A DNA stretch of 64,000 bases, from assembly GCF_009362815.1 (NCBI RefSeq), contig NZ_WHNX01000014.1, positions 1 through 64,000 of the forward strand. The letters run 5' to 3'. Shown one piece after another: positions 17,153-26,471 of this stretch (its first letter is position 1; each line of letters opens with the position of its first letter). Under the pieces are notes generated by a model. That model was not told where the DNA came from, ran no database searches, and saw only the letters and a list, made by a program, of their open reading frames with translations. This stretch comes from Alkalibaculum sporogenes (GTDB lineage: Bacteria; Bacillota; Clostridia; Eubacteriales; Alkalibacteraceae). The position numbers and the translations under genes were made by a program.

Positions 17153-17444
17153 ATGAAAAAAGTAGATAAAGTAATTATTGCGCTTGTATTACTATTTAGT
17201 TTATCAGCAATGATTATTTTAACACTTTCAAGATCTTTTGTTTCTCATAATAAGATTATCATACAGGTAGGTAATGAAATAGTAAAAAAAATTTCTCTTA
17301 ATAATACCAATGAAAGTAAAAATCTATGAATTTAACTTTTTAGACTCGACAGGTTATGTAGAAATTAAAAATGGTAAAGTTAGAATAAAAGAAATGAGTA
17401 GAGAAATCTGTCCAGAAGCTACTTCATTTTTATTGATCTGGTGA
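17153..17444 (+). pseudogene. NusG-domain-II protein, frameshifted
   Basis: The first frame (17153-17329) encodes a short cytoplasmic tail, one transmembrane helix and KIIIQVGNEIVKKISLNN. A shift near 17320 leads into STGYVEIKNGKVRIKEMSREICPE, the typical second half of a NusG_II (beta-barrel) exported domain with its conserved Cys-Pro. The final CxxxGWI part is absent. Such proteins are usually linked to FMN-binding or Gx membrane proteins; here it is isolated. Confidence 0.6.
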
Positions 17445-17448
17445 TTAT

Positions 17449-17477
17449 TTGACAATAAACAGTATATATATTATAAT
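17449..17477 (+). promoter_or_regulatory. Promoter of the YheO-like regulator with operator-like sequence
   Basis: TTGACA (17449) and TATAAT (17472) are separated by 17 nt. Directly downstream lies ATAAATAATTATTGTAATAA, containing the inverted repeat ATTATTgtAATAAT. Related A+T repeats occur at the promoter of the RidA operon, suggesting shared control and autoregulation. Confidence 0.7.
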
Positions 17478-17515
17478 AAATAATTATTGTAATAATAATA
17501 ATTGAGAGGTGGATA

Positions 17516-18157
17516 TTGAATAAAATACTTAAACATTATATGGGCATGGTAGATTTTTTGGCAGATTTCTTAGGTGAAGATGCCGAGGTAGTTTTACATG
17601 ACGTAGCTGATTTGGAGAATTCGGTAATTGCTATTAGAAATAATCATATTAGTGGTAGAGAAATTGGTGCGCCAGCTACTGATTTAGTATTAAAAATATT
17701 AAAAAATCCAAAATATGAAGAGTATAGCTATTTATCAAATTATAAAGGGGTTTCACGATCTGGCAATACTTTAAAGTCTGCAACTTATCTAATTAAAGAT
17801 GAAAATAAAGTTGTTGGAGCCCTTTGTATAAATATGGATATTCAGGGAATCTATCAAATAAAAACATTTTTTGATAGATTATTTAATTTCCATGGGGAAG
17901 AAGAAAAAAATGAACAAATTTCTGAAACTTTTAGTCAAACAGCTAATGAGTTAACATTTGATAGTATATATAAAGTTGTGCAAGGGTATGGAATACCACC
18001 TGAAAGAATGGATCAAGATGAGAAGATAAAAATTGTATATGAATTAAATGAAAAAGGCATCTTTTTAATAAAGGGTGCGGTAAGCGAAGCTGCATTAGCA
18101 TTAAAGGTATCCGAGGCAACAATATATAGATACTTGGGTAAATTAAAGAAACGATAA
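17516..18157 (+). CDS. YheO-like PAS / helix-turn-helix transcriptional regulator
   Basis: The 213-residue protein has an N-terminal YheO-like PAS domain (about 5-115; FLGEDAEVVLHDVADLENSVIAIRNNHISGR and GALCINMD) and a C-terminal HTH (about 160-213; GIFLIKGAVSEAALALKVSEATIYRYL). Members of this group (for example DauR) sense small molecules, often amino-acid derivatives, and control catabolic operons. The TTG start follows GAGAGGTGG. It lies just upstream of the RidA / C-S lyase operon in the same direction, with its own terminator between, and is the natural candidate to control it. Confidence 0.88.
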   Translation: MNKILKHYMGMVDFLADFLGEDAEVVLHDVADLENSVIAIRNNHISGREIGAPATDLVLKILKNPKYEEYSYLSNYKGVSRSGNTLKSATYLIKDENKVVGALCINMDIQGIYQIKTFFDRLFNFHGEEEKNEQISETFSQTANELTFDSIYKVVQGYGIPPERMDQDEKIKIVYELNEKGIFLIKGAVSEAALALKVSEATIYRYLGKLKKR

Positions 18158-18172
18158 TGGGTTTTAAATTGT

Positions 18173-18199
18173 ATGGATTTCTTATTGAAATCCATTTTT
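18173..18199 (+). terminator. Terminator of the YheO-like gene
   Basis: ATGGATTTC / GAAATCCAT with a 5-nt loop, followed by TTTTTG, 15 nt past the stop codon. Confidence 0.8.
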
Positions 18200-18301
18200 G
18201 CTGTTTTATTGACATCCGCCGAAAAAAGGTGTATAAATAATAAAAAATTAATACAATAAAAAAATTATATTGATGAAAAATAATAAATAATAGTTAATAC
18301 T

Positions 18302-18360
18302 AATGACAGAACTATCAATGATGATAAATAATTTAAATGTTCTGTCATTTTATATTTTTT
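18302..18360 (+). terminator. Inverted repeat with 26-nt loop and T-rich tail
   Basis: The 11-bp stem AATGACAGAAC / GTTCTGTCATT is perfect, with a long loop, followed by TTTATATTTTTT. It lies just before the RidA-operon promoter and would block read-through. The long loop also allows an operator or sRNA role. Confidence 0.5.
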
Positions 18361-18363
18361 GAG

Positions 18364-18426
18364 TTGACAAGAAGTAATGCCCTCTTATATAATAATAAAT
18401 AATTACAATGATAAATATTTATTATT
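18364..18426 (+). promoter_or_regulatory. RidA-operon promoter and palindromic operator
   Basis: TTGACA (18364) and TATAAT (18388) are 18 nt apart. An 11-bp inverted repeat AATAATAAATA / TATTTATTATT (18391-18401 and 18416-18426) covers the start point and early transcript. It resembles the A+T repeat at the YheO-like gene and is the best candidate for that regulator's binding site. Confidence 0.7.
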
Positions 18427-18465
18427 ATAATTATAAAAATCAAATAATAAAGGAGAGTTATAATT

Positions 18466-18852
18466 ATGAAACAAGAAATTGTAACAAAAGAAGCTCCAGC
18501 GGCAATTGGACCATATTCTCAGGGAATAAGAATTGGTGATTTAGTCTTTGTCTCAGGGCAATTACCTATTGATTCTCAGAATGGTGAATTTGCTGGAGAT
18601 GATATTTTACTGCAAACCAAAAAATCGTTAGAAAATATAAAGGCAATTTTAAATAAAGTTGGATTGGATATGAAACATATCATAAAAACAACGGTTTATT
18701 TAAATGATATGAATGATTTTAAATCTATGAATGAAATATATGCACAATTTTTTAATCATCCATTTCCAGCTAGAGTAGCATTTGAAGTAGCAAAATTGCC
18801 TAAAAATGCATTAGTAGAAATTGAAGCAATAGCTTATTATCAAAATAAATGA
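18466..18852 (+). CDS. RidA-family enamine/imine deaminase
   Basis: Residues 1-128 cover a whole RidA (YjgF/YER057c) subunit. RidA hydrolyses reactive 2-aminoacrylate and related imines, released by PLP enzymes, to 2-oxoacids and ammonia. Landmarks are APAAIGPYSQGIRIGDLVFVSGQ, the conserved Arg in FPARVAFEV, and LPKNALVEIEAIAY near the C-terminus. The start follows AAAGGAGAG. It is the first gene of an operon whose next product is a C-S lyase, a class of enzyme that releases aminoacrylate. The pairing suggests RidA clears the intermediate made by that lyase. Confidence 0.93.
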   Translation: MKQEIVTKEAPAAIGPYSQGIRIGDLVFVSGQLPIDSQNGEFAGDDILLQTKKSLENIKAILNKVGLDMKHIIKTTVYLNDMNDFKSMNEIYAQFFNHPFPARVAFEVAKLPKNALVEIEAIAYYQNK

Positions 18853-18903
18853 AAACATATTAAATAATTTATATGTAAGAAAAAATGAAAGGAGATTCGC
18901 CAT

Positions 18904-20616
18904 ATGAAATATGAATTAGACAGGGTGGTTGATCGTATGGGTACAAATAGTGCCAAATATGAATTTGGTACTATGCTTAATCCAAAAGTTGATATGGATA
19001 CATTACCTCTTTGGGTAGCTGATATGGATTTTGCAGTTGCTAAGCCTATACAGGATGCTATGAAAGCAAGGATTGATAGGGAAATATATGGATATAGCAT
19101 GCATTTTACTGGGGAGTATTTTAGAGCGGTAGGATCATGGATGCAAAGAAGATTTGGATGGTATGTAAATTCTAATGATATTTTCATATCTTCAGGAGTA
19201 GTACCAGCGTTAAGTGCTTTAGTCAGGTGTTTTTCTAATGAGGGAGATGGAGTGATTATTCAGAGACCCGTCTATTATCCTTTTGCATCCAGTATAAAAG
19301 ACAACCGTCGAGTTGTGGTAAACAACGCACTAATAAACAATAATAGTTACTACACAATGGATTTTGACGACTTAGAAGAGAAGGCAAGAAATCCCAACAA
19401 TAAGATGATGATTCTTTGTTCTCCCCATAATCCTGTTGGCCGAGTATGGAGCGTAGAGGAATTAAAAAAAGTTGGAAAGATATGTCTTGACAATGATGTA
19501 GTATTAGTAAGTGATGAGATTCATTACGATATTATAAGAAAAGATTATTCCCATACAGTCCTTGATATGTTATTTCCTGATGATGATAGAATCATAACTT
19601 GTACTGCTCCAAGTAAATCTTTTAATTTAGCAGGTCTACAAACATCCCACATTGTTATAAAAAATAAGGCGTATCAAAAAAAATGGCAGGAAATTGTGGG
19701 GATGCAAATGCTGAACCCGATTTCCATATGGGCCGTACAGGCAGCTTATGATGAATGTGAAGATTGGATGGATCAAGTAAATGAATATATTGATGGCAAT
19801 ATGGCATATTTAAAGGAATACTTAGACAAGAACTTACCTAAAACAAAATTTGTACCATCGGAAGGAACATATCTTGCATGGATTGATTTTAAAGACTATG
19901 GATTAAAAGGGGAAGAACTAAACCAGTTGATAGTGGAAGATGCAAAGGTATTGTTAGATGGTGGGAACATGTTTGGTTCTGAAGGTGAGACTTTTCAAAG
20001 GATCAATGTAGCATGTCCAAGAAGTATTCTTCAAGAATGTTTGGAGCGTATTGCCAACACCATAAATAAAGTAAATGTCAATGACAAACTACGTAATTTT
20101 ACTTATGATTCACCTTGGGAACAGGGGATTGACTTTCAAAATAAAGTTAATAAGAAAACTTATCTATTATTCTTAAGATATCATGGATGTCCAATTTGCC
20201 AATTAGATATGCGCTATATCAAGGAAAGGTATCAGGAATTTATTGATAAAAATGCACAAGTGTTTGTTGTATTACAAAGCCATCCAGAAACCTTGAAAAA
20301 ACAAGTGGTAAAGGAAGATATACCTTTTGAAATCATTTGTGATCCGGAACAAGAGATCTACAAACTTTACAATTTAAATAGCGCTTTCAGTATGGGTGGA
20401 ATGCTTTCAGAAGCACTACTAGAAAAAGGAACGAAGGCAATAGAACTTGGAATAGAGCATGGAGATTACGAGGGAAATGAGATGCAATTTCCTGCAATTT
20501 TTCTTTATGACGTAAATAAAGAAGCAAAGTATGTAAAATATGGATTGGATCCGGCAGATATTCCAAATGTTGATGAAATGCTAGAAAAACTACGGGAGGA
20601 TCAAAATGAAATTTAA
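18904..20616 (+). CDS. MalY/PatB-type C-S beta-lyase fused to a peroxiredoxin-like domain
   Basis: Residues 1-392 are a fold-type I PLP enzyme of the MalY/PatB cystathionine/cysteine-S-conjugate beta-lyase group: LPLWVADMDF, Asn176 in SPHNPVG, Asp204 in SDEIHYDI, Schiff-base Lys238 in APSKSFNLAGL and Arg367/Arg373 near the end. Residues about 405-570 form a second, thioredoxin-fold domain of the AhpC/TSA_2 peroxiredoxin-like type, with FLRYHGCPICQLD (Cys429, Cys432). MalY proteins normally end near residue 390, so this is a fusion. The lyase would release a thiol or persulfide, pyruvate and ammonia; the added domain could accept or reduce the sulfur product. It overlaps the next gene by 11 bp. 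Confidence 0.9.
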   Translation: MKYELDRVVDRMGTNSAKYEFGTMLNPKVDMDTLPLWVADMDFAVAKPIQDAMKARIDREIYGYSMHFTGEYFRAVGSWMQRRFGWYVNSNDIFISSGVVPALSALVRCFSNEGDGVIIQRPVYYPFASSIKDNRRVVVNNALINNNSYYTMDFDDLEEKARNPNNKMMILCSPHNPVGRVWSVEELKKVGKICLDNDVVLVSDEIHYDIIRKDYSHTVLDMLFPDDDRIITCTAPSKSFNLAGLQTSHIVIKNKAYQKKWQEIVGMQMLNPISIWAVQAAYDECEDWMDQVNEYIDGNMAYLKEYLDKNLPKTKFVPSEGTYLAWIDFKDYGLKGEELNQLIVEDAKVLLDGGNMFGSEGETFQRINVACPRSILQECLERIANTINKVNVNDKLRNFTYDSPWEQGIDFQNKVNKKTYLLFLRYHGCPICQLDMRYIKERYQEFIDKNAQVFVVLQSHPETLKKQVVKEDIPFEIICDPEQEIYKLYNLNSAFSMGGMLSEALLEKGTKAIELGIEHGDYEGNEMQFPAIFLYDVNKEAKYVKYGLDPADIPNVDEMLEKLREDQNEI

Positions 20617-21391
20617 TAAAGTTACACTAATGTATTTTTCTCCTAACGGTACCACCAAAAGGACATTAGAAAACATTGCAAATGGTTTAGACGTTGATCA
20701 AGTTGTACATATGGATTTAACAGACTTTGATATGCGTTGGGAAAGAAGGGACTTTGCTTCAGATGAATTGGTACTGATAGGAATGCCAGTATATGGGGGG
20801 AGAATACCACCTACAGCAAAAGAAATTTTTAATCGAACAATTGCTAATAAAACTCCTTGTGTACCAGTCGTTGTATACGGAAATAGAGCCTATGAGGATG
20901 CGCTACTAGAATTAAAAAATAAATGTGAAAAATCTGGATTTATAATAATCTCTGCGGCAATATTCATAGGAGAACACGCTATTAATAATGGAGTAGGGAA
21001 GGGAAGACCTGATGAAAAAGATGAGGATATTCAAATCGGATTTGGTGAAAAAATTGCTCAAAAAATAAGTGAAATACCTAGTATTAATGGAGTAATGATT
21101 GAAGTACCTGGTAATGATCCGTATAAATATCCTATGGATATTCCAATTTCACCAGATACAGATGAACAAAGATGTATTCGTTGCGGGAAATGTCAGATTG
21201 ATTGTCCAATGAAAGCAATTGACCCTAGCGATTACACTCGAACTGATAATTTTAGATGTATTATATGCTTTAAGTGCATTAGAGAATGCCAGCAGAATGC
21301 TCGAAGCATAACAACGCCTAAATTTGTAACACAAAGTAAACTGTTAGATGTAATGAACAAAGAAAGAAAAGAACCAGAAATCTTTATTTAA
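20606..21391 (+). CDS. Flavodoxin-like / 2x[4Fe-4S] ferredoxin electron carrier (EFR1 type)
   Basis: This 261-residue protein joins an N-terminal flavodoxin-like FMN domain (LMYFSPNGTTKRTLENIA, IGMPVYGGRIPP) to a C-terminal bacterial ferredoxin domain with two CxxCxxCxxxC clusters (CIRCGKCQIDCP and CIICFKCIRECQ). It is a soluble low-potential electron carrier or oxidoreductase. The start overlaps the C-S lyase gene by 11 bp, which implies translational coupling and related function. In this operon it may supply electrons to the peroxiredoxin-like domain or to an unidentified reductive step. Confidence 0.88.
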   Translation: MKFNKVTLMYFSPNGTTKRTLENIANGLDVDQVVHMDLTDFDMRWERRDFASDELVLIGMPVYGGRIPPTAKEIFNRTIANKTPCVPVVVYGNRAYEDALLELKNKCEKSGFIIISAAIFIGEHAINNGVGKGRPDEKDEDIQIGFGEKIAQKISEIPSINGVMIEVPGNDPYKYPMDIPISPDTDEQRCIRCGKCQIDCPMKAIDPSDYTRTDNFRCIICFKCIRECQQNARSITTPKFVTQSKLLDVMNKERKEPEIFI

Positions 21392-21447
21392 CTTAATTAT
21401 GAATGTGACAAACAGTTAAATAAAGAATAAATAAAAGGAGGAAAGAC

Positions 21448-22785
21448 ATGTCTACAACAAGTGTTTCAACAAAAGATTTACATAAGTCCCTAGGTCGTAA
21501 AGAATTATTTTCTGTAGCTGCAGGGCAAATTATAGGAGCAGGAATCATGGCGTTAACAGGAGTGGCAATCGCACTGACTGGACGATCAGCTAATTTGGCA
21601 TTTATGCTCGCTGCACTGGCAGTTGTTGCTATCTCAATTCCCACCATTTTCTTAGCCAGTTCAGTTAGGTTAAGGGGAGGGCAATACACACAGGCTGCAG
21701 TATTTGTTGGGAAAAAATTTGCAGGAATGTTTATTATTATTTTTATCGTTTCCAATATATCATTAGCAATGTATGCAGTTTCCTTTGCAGATTATTTCTT
21801 AGCTCTTGTCCCAGGTATTCCAACAAAGTTAATCGCAGTAATTGTGTTAACAATTATCTTCATTGTAAACTATTTCGGTGTAGGGAAAGCTGCTTTTTTA
21901 CAAACTATTATGGTGATTGTGTTGGCAATTGCACTGGCATGTTTTACAGCATTTGGCTTATTTAAAGTTGAGCCAGGATATTTTCAAAATCCAGGGTTTA
22001 TCACAAATGGTCTTACAGGTTTATTGACAGCTATGGCGTTTTTAACCTTTGCAACGGGTGGCGCTGCTGTTATATTGAATTTAAGTGCTGAAGCAAAAAA
22101 TGCTAAGAAGGATATCCCTTTCGTGATTATCGTCTCGACTATTGCTATCGCTCTCCTTTATGCTTTGATGAGTACAGTGGCAGCCGGGGTATTACCTATT
22201 GAGCAGGTTGCAGGGCAGCCCTTGACTGTGGTCGCAAAAGAAATCATGCCAACTTGGATATATGTATTCTTTGTTGTTGGAGGAGCAATGTTTGCATTAA
22301 TTTCAACCTTAAACGCTCAAGTTAGCTGGATTACAAAGCCAATTATGCAGGCGTGTGTTGATAATTGGTTCCCAAAATCATTTGCCAAACTCCACCCCAA
22401 ATATAATACACCTTACAGGCTGTTGATCGTGTACTACATTATTGGTATGATACCCATATTAACGGAATGGGATATTGAATTCATTGCAAATTCAGCATTA
22501 ATCTTACTTTATGTATCTTTATTTGTAGTTGGTGCTGGTGTATTAAGGTTACCAAAATTGTTTCCAGAACAATGGAATAATTCTCCATTCCATGTCAATA
22601 CATTTTGGTTTTATACCTTTAATATTATCGGATTGATAGTATTAGTAATTCAAACCCTATTACTTGCACAGAACCTGAGTAAGTGGGGGTTAATCGGAAA
22701 TGTAGTAGTATTAATACTTGCTGTTATATTTGGAATTGTTAGAAATAATAAGGTGGATATGGAAATAAGTGTAGAGAATGAGTAA
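21448..22785 (+). CDS. APC-superfamily amino-acid permease
   Basis: The 445 residues contain about twelve membrane segments and the amino acid-polyamine-organocation layout. The first helix carries the unwound substrate motif AAGQIIGAGIMALTGVAIALTG. ATG follows AAAGGAGGAAAGAC. It is the last gene of the RidA/C-S lyase/flavodoxin operon, and a strong terminator follows. It presumably imports the sulfur-containing or related amino acid attacked by the lyase. The substrate is inferred from neighbours only. Confidence 0.88.
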   Translation: MSTTSVSTKDLHKSLGRKELFSVAAGQIIGAGIMALTGVAIALTGRSANLAFMLAALAVVAISIPTIFLASSVRLRGGQYTQAAVFVGKKFAGMFIIIFIVSNISLAMYAVSFADYFLALVPGIPTKLIAVIVLTIIFIVNYFGVGKAAFLQTIMVIVLAIALACFTAFGLFKVEPGYFQNPGFITNGLTGLLTAMAFLTFATGGAAVILNLSAEAKNAKKDIPFVIIVSTIAIALLYALMSTVAAGVLPIEQVAGQPLTVVAKEIMPTWIYVFFVVGGAMFALISTLNAQVSWITKPIMQACVDNWFPKSFAKLHPKYNTPYRLLIVYYIIGMIPILTEWDIEFIANSALILLYVSLFVVGAGVLRLPKLFPEQWNNSPFHVNTFWFYTFNIIGLIVLVIQTLLLAQNLSKWGLIGNVVVLILAVIFGIVRNNKVDMEISVENE

Positions 22786-22827
22786 GAGTAATTAAGTTAT
22801 TTGAAATGTAATGTTAAAAATGGTATT

Positions 22828-22866
22828 GACTGGGTTATGTATGGCAGGACCCAGTCTTCTTTTTTT
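22828..22866 (+). terminator. Terminator of the RidA-permease operon
   Basis: GACTGGGT / ACCCAGTC with a 13-nt loop, followed by TTCTTTTTTT, 43 nt past the permease stop. Confidence 0.9.
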
Positions 22867-22869
22867 GAA

Positions 22870-23534
22870 TAGGATAATCCAACTTTAATAGATGATCAAT
22901 CCCGTTAATCGATATTATGTTAAATTCAAGTAACAAATAATACTGGAATTCCAGTAAATAAAAACTAAACACAGGGATTGAAAAAACAGGGTCGGGACTT
23001 TTTATATCGATTAACTATAAAGTAATAGAATAGTATAGGATACACTTTTATTTATTAAGCGTATGGTATAAAATGGAATTGAGGATTATTTTAAAATACA
23101 TAATTAGAGAGAGGAGAATAAAATGAATATTTGGATAAAGGAATGCTTAAGAACTTAGATAACTATATTGTGTGACTTTTGAATTGAATATTACTAATCG
23201 GAACTGTTTAAAGTTGTTAATGTAGAGTTAAAAGATTAATTTGAAGAATATGCTACATTAGCTATAGAAACAGCGAAAAACCAAAAAGAATATTTTACAG
23301 GTCCATTAGACGATAATGTATTTCAATTTTCATCCATTCTGTGGGTGTCATATACACATATTTCTCATACGAATTTTGGAAAAAAAATGCAACGTCTTTG
23401 TTTGACTGGAGTATACATGCTTAATAGAGGGGGAGTATAATCAATGAATATATTAAAAATAAAATAGGCATTTGCTGAATAAACCCAAAAAGTGATGTAA
23501 AAAATTTGAAGTTAATTTAATAGTTGTTTTTACT
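22870..23534. other. Decayed DNA with a short RBS-led frame
   Basis: GAGAGAGGAG precedes an ATG near 23123 that reads only MNIWIKECLRT before a stop. Around 23240-23400 another frame reads FEEYATLAIETAKNQKEYFTGPLDDNVFQFSSILW, so a gene of about 100 codons has decayed here. Near 22990 CGGGACTTTTTATATCGATT repeats part of the transposase fragment at 23975. No intact gene is present. Confidence 0.4.
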
Positions 23535-24035
23535 TCATACTATTTTAGGATGGATAGTAGGGTGTGCATTTAGAAAGTTAGAAATTACAGGTTTTATGCG
23601 ATCAAAGCAAGTAATATCTCTAACGATACCAAGTCCATTCGTAAGGATTCCAAACTTATAAGCGTAACAAAACTTTCCATTGATATACATTTTTCTTATT
23701 TCATCATTAGCTGATGAAACTTTAGGCATTTTGGAATAGGCAATATTATTGATGTGATCTGATGATTTTCCTTTGTTCATAGATTTAACACGCCTAATGA
23801 TACTATTAAGAAACTTATCATTATTCTCTGTAACAAAGGCTTCAATACCAGTAGTATCATAAATCAACATAGAAGCCAGATGACTATCGATATTGTGACA
23901 AATAGGCTCAGTGACATCAACAAGATGATGAAATAATTTTTCAAGATGAGGAACAAAATCTTGTTTATGACTCATCGGGGACTTTCTGTATCGATTACTC
24001 ATTTGTTGTAAGAGTAAAGAGTCTCTGATGTACAT
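23535..24035 (-). pseudogene. DDE transposase fragment (IS4/IS1182-like)
   Basis: About 166 residues resemble the middle of DDE transposases: NIDSHLASMLIYDTTGIEAF carries the first Asp, and KFCYAYKFGILTNGLGIVRDI is the typical second block. Both ends are missing compared with full transposases of about 450 residues. Very short pieces of the same gene appear near 22990 and 34776. Confidence 0.6.
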
Positions 24036-24163
24036 TTAATGGATAAAAAAACGAGTTGCTAAATTTACTTGACAATCAATATTTACAATGTTAAGTTTAT
24101 ATAAAATGGTTACATGTAGTAACCGCTACAGTTAAAATATATAATAATTATATTAATAAATGA

Positions 24164-24213
24164 AGCCATGAAGGTACTGTCAGTTATACTGATAATATTT
24201 TTATGGTTTTTTA
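24164..24213 (+). terminator. Compound hairpin and T-run upstream of the radical SAM gene
   Basis: An outer stem GCCAT / ATGGT and an inner stem TGTCAGT / ACTGATA are followed by TTTTTT. It ends an unknown upstream transcript. The bases between here and the radical SAM start (CGCACACC, GCGCCGCAGGCGATAGCGG) are less A+T rich than their surroundings, a hint of transferred DNA. Confidence 0.5.
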
Positions 24214-24332
24214 TATGTGTTGATAATGTAGTAAAAGCTACCCTCAAAAAATATAAACGAGTGTTGTAAATCGCACACCACTTTTTCATAACTATGTGCG
24301 CCGCAGGCGATAGCGGTGGAATGGAGATTTTT

Positions 24333-25391
24333 ATGAAATATACTGACTATTTCAATAGTGACAAACAAATGACCTCAGCGAAATGTAAAAATATTGCTAA
24401 GAACTATATTTCAGGGAGATTAAGATTTGCTCAATTTGCAATAACGAATGCCTGTATGGCAAGGTGTTCTTTCTGTGATATATGGAGGCAGCAACCGAAA
24501 GTGTTTGTGGACAAAGAAAAAACTCTTATTGCAATTGACAAGCTTGCAGATTTGGGTGTAAGTCATTTAATTTTCACAGGGGGTGATCCACTAAACCACA
24601 AAGATACAGTAGCCTTTGTGGAAAGGGCAGCCCAACATAATATACACACTATGGTATTAAATGCAGCTCCAAGGCTTTTGCTCCGCAGACTGGTGAAAAA
24701 CTATAGGCCTGATGAATATATAGTAAAACAACTTGATAATGCAGGATGTGATATTATTGCTATTTCTTTTGACTCTGGTGATCCTGAAACAATGGAAGAA
24801 CAACGCCAACTGCCAAATCTTATGGCTGAAATGACACAAGCAATGAAAATATTGAAAACTACAAATATTAAAACGGCTGCATGTGTGCTTATTTGGGATG
24901 ATAATTACGATAAAATTGAAGATGTGTGTGAACGGGCAACTAATATGGGATTTGATTTAATCTGTTTTAATTATCCGACATTTTCTAATTCGGAGGTCTA
25001 TCCCCTCGGAGGGAAATGGGTGAGTTTATCAAATGAAAATGTGATTACCGGACTTAAGAAAGTTATTCAACTTAAGAAAGAGAAAAAATATAATATTGTC
25101 AATGAAATTTCTTCCATGGAGAATATTATTAATTATCTGCAAGATCCTGCCTCAGCTAAATTTTCTTGTTATGGTGGACAACGAACACTTTTTGTTGATT
25201 GGTTTTTTGATGTGCACCCTTGTATGCAGGTTCCAGATACAATTGGTAACATTTTTACACTTGAAGAAAAGGATTTAGTAAGACCTCATTGTAATGAATG
25301 CAATATGAGTTGGTTTAGAGATCTAAGTATGTATTTTAATGACGGACATTCCATTTCGGATGTAGCTTCATCTGTATTAAAGTTGATTTAA
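24333..25391 (+). CDS. Radical SAM protein with C-terminal cysteine cluster
   Basis: The start is taken at the ATG at 24333, seven bases after GGAG; an upstream in-frame ATG lies in non-coding-like sequence. The 352-residue protein has the radical SAM motif CMARCSFC (Cys41, Cys45, Cys48) and the GGDPL SAM-binding segment within HLIFTGGDPLNHKDT. A C-terminal region carries further cysteines (CYGG, HPCMQ, CNECN) resembling a SPASM or twitch auxiliary cluster. It catalyses an unknown 5'-deoxyadenosyl radical reaction. No precursor peptide or maturase partner was seen beside it; it stands alone next to a transposase fragment. Confidence 0.85.
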   Translation: MKYTDYFNSDKQMTSAKCKNIAKNYISGRLRFAQFAITNACMARCSFCDIWRQQPKVFVDKEKTLIAIDKLADLGVSHLIFTGGDPLNHKDTVAFVERAAQHNIHTMVLNAAPRLLLRRLVKNYRPDEYIVKQLDNAGCDIIAISFDSGDPETMEEQRQLPNLMAEMTQAMKILKTTNIKTAACVLIWDDNYDKIEDVCERATNMGFDLICFNYPTFSNSEVYPLGGKWVSLSNENVITGLKKVIQLKKEKKYNIVNEISSMENIINYLQDPASAKFSCYGGQRTLFVDWFFDVHPCMQVPDTIGNIFTLEEKDLVRPHCNECNMSWFRDLSMYFNDGHSISDVASSVLKLI

Positions 25392-25505
25392 CTTAAGAAA
25401 ACCAAAACCACAAGAAACACGCTTTGAGTGAAACACTTGGAACGCTTGGGACTGGACTTATTGTTTTAAATTCGATACAAAAAGTTCTGTCCCATCCGTT
25501 TTACC

Positions 25506-26471
25506 CTATGATTCTAAAGAAGTGTCAAATTCTTCTCTATAATTTATTAATGCGTGTGCAAGGCTCTCATCAACGATTATTGTATTAATATATCCACCTT
25601 TTATAGCAGCAATAATAGGTTTAGTTTTTTTTGGATGAGCACTAATGCAAATAGACCACCGTGGATATCTTAAGCTTTCAAGAGATGAGGAGATGACGTA
25701 TTTATTATCTACTGCTACTTCATTGCCATCGATATCAATCATCCTAGCGAGTATATGTCCAACTGCACCTTTTTTAAGTAATTTAATACGCTCATCTTCT
25801 GTGATATACCCAGTTGTCTGGAGAGTTGAACTTTCATCATATATAGAGCCAATGCCTGTCACTACAATATCTGTTGTTAATGCTTTTTTAATTGTAGTTT
25901 CAATGTGATGTTCAGCTAAAAAATAATTCTGAACTATTAAACTATCTACAAAAACAGGAGCATAGATATTAGAATATGACCCTTTTAGTTTTTGAGAAAT
26001 TTTAATTGCAAGTTCCAGTCCGTCAATATTAGGGTTTCCAGTTCCTAAGCATCCAACCATTTGAACGACATTGACATTATAATATTCTTTTTCTGCTAAT
26101 GAGTTAGCAAAATAATTCATTGGAGCACCCCATGAAATACCAATTGACATATTATTTTCTAATATACTGTGAACTAGCTGTGATGCTGCAATGCTACATT
26201 TTTGTAAAGCTTCATTATACAGGTAGCTACCTGATATTACGATGGCGTCTTTTAAATTAAATCTTATTCTTAACTCCTTTGATAATTCTATATTTTTTTT
26301 AATTGGGTTATGTATAATAATCTCTATTATACCCAATTCTTTTGCTTCATCAATAAGCCTAGATACAGTAGGTCTGGAGACTCCAAAATATTCTGAAATT
26401 GCACTTTGACTTAAATTTTGTTGGTAATAGAGTTCAGCGGCTCGTATTAGCAACTCTTCTTTTGTTCTCAT
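25506..26471 (-). CDS. SorC/DeoR-type sugar-binding transcriptional regulator
   Basis: The start at MRTKEELL follows GAAAGGATTG; a longer frame of 13 more codons lacks a site. Residues 1-50 form an HTH (YYQQNLSQSAISEYFGVSRPTVSRLIDEAKELGI). Residues 55-320 form the SorC sugar-phosphate-binding domain (MSIGISWGAPMNYFA, VQMVGCLGTGNPNIDG, DIVVTGIGSIYDESS). These regulators respond to phosphorylated sugars or polyols. It is divergent from the dehydrogenase/PTS operon, which it most likely controls. Two inverted repeats containing CATGAAC at 26.73 and 27.94 kb are candidate operators. Confidence 0.9.
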   Translation of the reverse strand: MRTKEELLIRAAELYYQQNLSQSAISEYFGVSRPTVSRLIDEAKELGIIEIIIHNPIKKNIELSKELRIRFNLKDAIVISGSYLYNEALQKCSIAASQLVHSILENNMSIGISWGAPMNYFANSLAEKEYYNVNVVQMVGCLGTGNPNIDGLELAIKISQKLKGSYSNIYAPVFVDSLIVQNYFLAEHHIETTIKKALTTDIVVTGIGSIYDESSTLQTTGYITEDERIKLLKKGAVGHILARMIDIDGNEVAVDNKYVISSSLESLRYPRWSICISAHPKKTKPIIAAIKGGYINTIIVDESLAHALINYREEFDTSLES

